A stretch of DNA of 64,000 bases. Origin: Euryodendron excelsum. Lineage: Eukaryota; Streptophyta; Magnoliopsida; Ericales; Pentaphylacaceae. Numbering within the stretch: position 1 is the first letter of the stretch; the number at the start of each line of letters is the position of its first letter. The notes beneath the pieces were generated by a model. It was given only the letters and a program-made list of their open reading frames with translations. It did not search any database and had not been told where the DNA came from. The DNA is taken from contig CM065377.1 of NCBI GenBank assembly GCA_033060915.1, positions 54,203,683 to 54,267,682 on the forward strand, in the 5' to 3' direction. This document shows, in pieces, positions 59,999-64,000 of this stretch. Position numbers and translations under genes: made by a program.

Positions 59999-60574
59999 AA
60001 GAAAAAATATATGTGACTCGTAGAGAAGTTTAAGTTGTTAAAAGAGCATTAGTTGGATCTTTTGTCCTGAATTTGGGTCAAGCTTAGCCATGGCAAAAGC
60101 TCTTTTTATTTTTTATTTTTTCCCCCGGGAAATGAAACGCAAAAGCTATAGCCACCCATTTGGCACATGCTTAAACAAAAAACTCTTGCATTGCATTTTT
60201 TTTTTTTTTGGATAGCAGAAAAAAGATTTATTAATAGATAAAACCTTACAGGAACAAGAGGGGTGCTCTCCAAGTCTTAGAGGCTTGGCAAACATCCTAA
60301 CCTTAGAGCAAAAGAGTTGAAAAGTATTCAACTACACTACAAAAGGAGAATATTACAACCTAGTAGCAGAGAGTTTGAATGACTTGACTCTCTCAATACT
60401 GTAAAAGAAATTACCTAAACTTATAATCTCAGGCCTTAGCTTAGCTTGAATCCAAAAAATCACCTGCAGCTTTATAGATTCAACAATCTCCTTCTAGCAA
60501 GGACGTTTATGGTTGAACACAACATTATTTCTAGCAAGCCATATATTCCACAGAGAAGATAACAATAGAGTATC

Positions 60575-62903
60575 CTATATTGGTTTGCCTAGATTCTTCT
60601 GCCTCTGCCCCAGCCACCACTTGCATAGATCACTGATTGTACCTGGGCTGACCCATAGGCTCCCCCACCAACTCAGGATGGAGGACCAAACCATCCAAGA
60701 AGTTCTGCAATGAATTAGCAAGTGAGAGAGGTCTTCATCAAATTGATTGCAAAGAGCACAACAAATGTTATCAAGTGGCTGCAAAACTTTTCTAGCTTGA
60801 AGAAATGCTTTAGTTCTTGTCCCTCTTTTTAAGGCCTGCCAACAAAAGATCTGAATTTTTTGAGGAGCCCATACTTCCCAGAGCTTTTTCCAACAGAAAC
60901 TAAATGAAGGAGCTCCAAAATTCTGACTGCAAGTTAGAGATTTGACTATGAACACACCCTTTGTCCCTCCTTTTAAGGCCTGCCAACAAAAGATCTGAAT
61001 TTTTTAAGGAGCCTATACTTCCCAGAGCTTTTTCCAACAGAAATTAAATGAGGGAGCTCTAAAATCCTGACTGTAAGTTAGAGATTTGACTATAAACACA
61101 CCCTCTGGATTACACTTCCATGAGATTGAATCACAAGCTTTACCTGAAGTGGGAATACTATTGACTAAGTTTAGTAAATTGACTAAGCTATCATTTTCCC
61201 AGGAGAATAGGTTTCTCCTAAAAATGAAATTCCACTCCCCTGCCTCATTTTTACATTCAACAACTAATGCCTTTTTCTAATCTGATAGAGCACAGAGTTT
61301 TGGAAAAATGTGTTTCAGAGACATACCATTTGCCTAAGGGTCTTGCCAAAGTCCTGTCAACTCACCATTTCTTATTTTCACCTGAAGGCTTGAAACAATC
61401 CTAGCTTTAAAAGGGGAAAGATCCTTTTCATTCATCCAAATATCCTTCATCAAAACTAACATGTTTGGAACTACACTTTTTGGAATGGTCCATCTTGGCT
61501 CCTCCAAGGCATATTTGTGGCATATCACCCTTCTCCATAGGGCATCCTTATCCTTTGCAAACTTTCATTACACAACTCTTGATGGCTGCCCATACCTTAT
61601 CTTCCTAAAATCTTCCTTGAAGGAAAGTCCTCTTAGCTGAACTTAAAGATTTGATTAAGGCTCCTTCCAAAACTGGTCTATCCATAAGTTCCTCTGAGAA
61701 AACTTTAGCGAAGTGATCATAGATTAGCTCATTTATCACAGGTGGATCAGATATAACAATGCCATTATCAATAAGCTGACCAATATGATTATTCCTTTGT
61801 CTGGTCTTAACTGAGGCATGAAAATATCCAGTATTTCTATCTCCTTGTTGAAGCCATAACTTTCTGGACTTCTGTCTGAGAATGGACTCCTCCTTTAAAT
61901 AATATTTCCAGAGCCTATGCTTGAGATCCCTTCTTCTATGAATGCCCATCTTAGAAATACCTTGGCTTTCCAACATCAAATCTAACTGGTGCAACTCTTT
62001 TTCCAGAGCTTCTGACTTGTCAACCCATGAAGATGCCTTTAATTTGTGCCAAACTTTGATCCTTCTTTTGAGCTCTTGGATCTTTCCCATTAAGACATAG
62101 CTTGCCCAACCAGGTTCTCTTAGACTGGACCAGACTTCCTTTGTAATTGAAATGAATGACTTCATGTGGTACCAAGCTTCAAACACTTTGAATGGTTTTG
62201 CCCCCCAGTCAACCACTTCGTCCAAGAGCAGAATGAGGCTATGATCAGAAAGCTACCTTTGTAGCCCCCATAAGTGTTGTTAAAATGCCTTATCCATTCA
62301 TAACACACTAGAAATCTATCCAATCTTGACCACACTTCCAATTGTTGGGAATTTGACCATGTGAAGCACCTGCCAACCATAGGGATATCAAGCAAACTAG
62401 CATCCTTTAAGAAACTCTTGAAACTCTTCTTGAGATTATGAAACATGATGTTCTTTCCTTCATGCTTAGGATTACATTGAAATCTCCCCCCAAGCACCAT
62501 GGGACATTCCATTGAAGCCTAAGCTAAAGTAGCTTATCCCACAAGACAGCTCTCTCATCCTCATTGTTTGGAGCATAGATATTAACAATTATTCCTTTAA
62601 GATTGTTGTTGATTATACCCAGCAGCAAAATAAAGTTCCTTTCCTTGATCATATGCTCACAGTTGAAGAAGGATTCACTCCAAATAGACAACAGACCTCC
62701 AAAAGGCCCTCTGCATCCATTGCTTCCCATTTGCAAAGATCTCTACCCCACAAAGCTTGAATCTTCAAATCATTGCACTCCTTCCATTTTGTTTCCTGAA
62801 GAAGCAGCATGTCAATCTTTCTTCCTTTAACCAGTTTTTAACCATTCTTTTTTTTTTTTTGATCTTTCCCCAACCCCTTTACATTCCAAGTAAGGATCTT
62901 CAT
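60575..62903 (-). pseudogene. LINE ORF2 (endonuclease, RT remnants, zinc finger)
   Basis: Starts MKILTWNVKGLGKDQ at 62903, the usual N-terminus of an APE-type endonuclease, followed by MLLLQETKWKEC and later MVLGGRFQCNP, MVGRCFTWSNSQ and WSRLDRFLVCYEW. Next comes the linker GDRNTGYFHASVKTRQRNN (about 61605-62225). The polymerase core with its Asp-Asp motif is missing. The sequence resumes with LEEPRWTIPKSVVPNM (61334-61528) and ends with the zf-RVT region (WEVWAPQKIQIFCWQALKRG, CCALCNQFDEDLSHLLIHC at 60575-60955). A shift at the poly-A-like run near 62850 and others break the frame. Confidence 0.85.
60818..61105. repeat. 144-bp tandem duplication inside LINE ORF2
   Basis: Units 60818-60961 and 60962-61105 each begin TGTCCCTC and contain AAGGCCTGCCAACAAAAGAT. 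They differ at roughly ten positions. The unit covers the start of the zinc-finger region. Confidence 0.88.
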
Positions 62904-63017
62904 TGATTAAAGTAGCAAATACCTTAGGGACAGAGAAGATGAACACTGATCTCTCTTCCCTCTTCTTTTTTGCAAATCTCTTTCCTGGTCCTCCCACTCA
63001 AGATGATATAACTTTTC

Positions 63018-63933
63018 TTAAACAGTACCCTCGTTCCTCTTGAAATTTATCCCTTGAAGATTCCCAAGCTTAATTGTCTTGTCAGCTTCAGAAGAGCAGT
63101 GGTTTTGAAGATTATTCAGAATTAATTTGTTCATATTTAGGAAATCATTTGTGGATAAGGAAGATGAAGAAGATAATGAACTCTTTTTTCTTTGGTTGAT
63201 ACTGTTCGATGACTTCTGTTGCTTCGCAGACTTTAATCCCAGCTCTGAAAGAGTTTTCTTGCCTCTGTTCTTTTTTTTGCTTTTGCCCTTCATAGCTGCT
63301 GCAATTTTGACTGAATTAATAGCTAGGGTTTGGGATGGGCTAGATATAGGAGGGCATAGGGTTTCGCCTAGGTTAAGGTGAGGTTGGGCTAGAGGTTTTG
63401 ATCTACATGCATTTACTTTTAGGCTAAATGTAGGGGATGAAGTGGCACTTTGCATTGATGAAGAGGGATGTCCTTCAGTTGAGGAGGGAAATGAATCCTT
63501 AGAACTCGTATTAGAAATTGGCTGGGTATCCTTTGAGACAGGGGAAGAAATTCCTTCCTGTAATGCCATACACAAGTTAAGTTGATGCCCTCCATTGGAA
63601 TCTGCCACCTGGCTGATAAGAGCAACGTCAACAGTTGCTACTGTGACGTGATGATAAGTTGTTTGCGTTTACTTCATCTCATGAGCATGATTTTCCTTGA
63701 TCATCATTCTGGGTAGCAGTATTAGAAGAATTTAATGAAGTTGGGGTAACAGTTGCATGCCTATTCAAAGTAGGCCAAGCAAACTCCTGAAATCCTTCTT
63801 CCATAACACGTATTCTATACTCAAAATTGCCAACTAAGAGGTTACAGAAGTTGTGAATTTTACTCCCCACTTCAGTTTCTAGTAGGACTTTACCCCTTTC
63901 CAGGTTCTCTTTCATGATTGTAGTTGGGTGCAC
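63018..63933 (-). pseudogene. LINE ORF1 remnant (gag-like, nucleic-acid binding)
   Basis: Two frames, 63679-63933 (VGSKIHNFCNLLVGNFEYRI) and 63018-63608 (Ser/Lys-rich, with GKSKKKNRGKKTLSELGLKS), in different phases. Their place just before ORF2 and the basic, low-complexity tail fit the 3' half of a plant L1 ORF1. The N-terminal domain would lie beyond the window or be lost. Confidence 0.6.
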
Positions 63934-64000
63934 TACGATGACTTTGCCCTAAAGCAAACCCAATTTTTGAAATGTCTCCTCGTACCAAGCTTGGAGAGGG

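Larger units (their letters stand above)
60196..64000 (-). mobile_element. L1-type LINE, minus strand, cut by the window end
   Basis: The 3' end is marked by a T run at 60196-60209 (poly-A on the minus strand). Reading leftward from the window end come ORF1, ORF2 starting at 62903 with an endonuclease, the linker, a post-RT segment and the zinc finger. The reverse-transcriptase core is absent between about 61530 and 61605. Many frameshifts and stops show it is dead. A 144-bp tandem duplication lies at 60818-61105. Confidence 0.88.

Overview
This window is nuclear DNA of a flowering plant, most likely a woody eudicot in the rosids. Genes have GT-AG introns, intergenic DNA is very AT-rich, CT/GA microsatellites sit near gene starts, and the repeats are plant types: L1-type LINEs, tRNA-derived SINEs, hAT- and Harbinger-like MITEs, and a Mutator-like element (MULE). 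The species cannot be fixed from the sequence.

The left half (1-36.4 kb) holds the host genes. They are an intronless PPR protein (2936-4564, +), a two-exon TAXIMIN-type cysteine-rich peptide (6294-6886, +), a seven-exon mitochondrial malate dehydrogenase (10770-16188, +), and two tandem five-exon GDSL esterase/lipase genes. The first GDSL copy (19137-23725) is broken by two frameshifts and a lost block II glycine. The second (28749-32205) is intact. A single-exon membrane protein resembling the ferric-reductase/FNR fold lies at 34657-36297 on the minus strand. The PPR gene resembles Arabidopsis At1g28690, which lies next to the At1g28570-At1g28670 GDSL cluster, so the PPR plus GDSL arrangement looks like old collinearity. 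A LINE fragment (25.5-27.1 kb) separates the two GDSL genes.

The right half (36.4-64 kb) is transposon territory. It has a SINE with a perfect 15-bp target duplication (36.9-37.1 kb), an old 1.3-1.5 kb direct segmental duplication (39.1-40.4 and 58.5-60.0 kb), a hAT-type MITE (41.6-42.1 kb), and a 10.3-kb MULE (43.65-53.95 kb). Past these lies a minus-strand L1-type LINE (60.2 kb to the window end) whose reverse-transcriptase core is deleted.

The most interesting system is the MULE. Its terminal inverted repeats are about 110 bp. Inside them lie arrays of small AAAACGCA/TGCGTTTT hairpins, then C- or G-rich tracts, then long AT-rich inverted tandem repeats. It carries two genes, a MuDR-type transposase and a multi-exon plant-mobile-domain (PMD) gene whose C-terminus has four 20-residue repeats. 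Both genes are now decayed. The MULE inserted into an older MITE that has its own 8-bp target duplication, and an intact relative of that MITE sits just upstream of the malate dehydrogenase gene.
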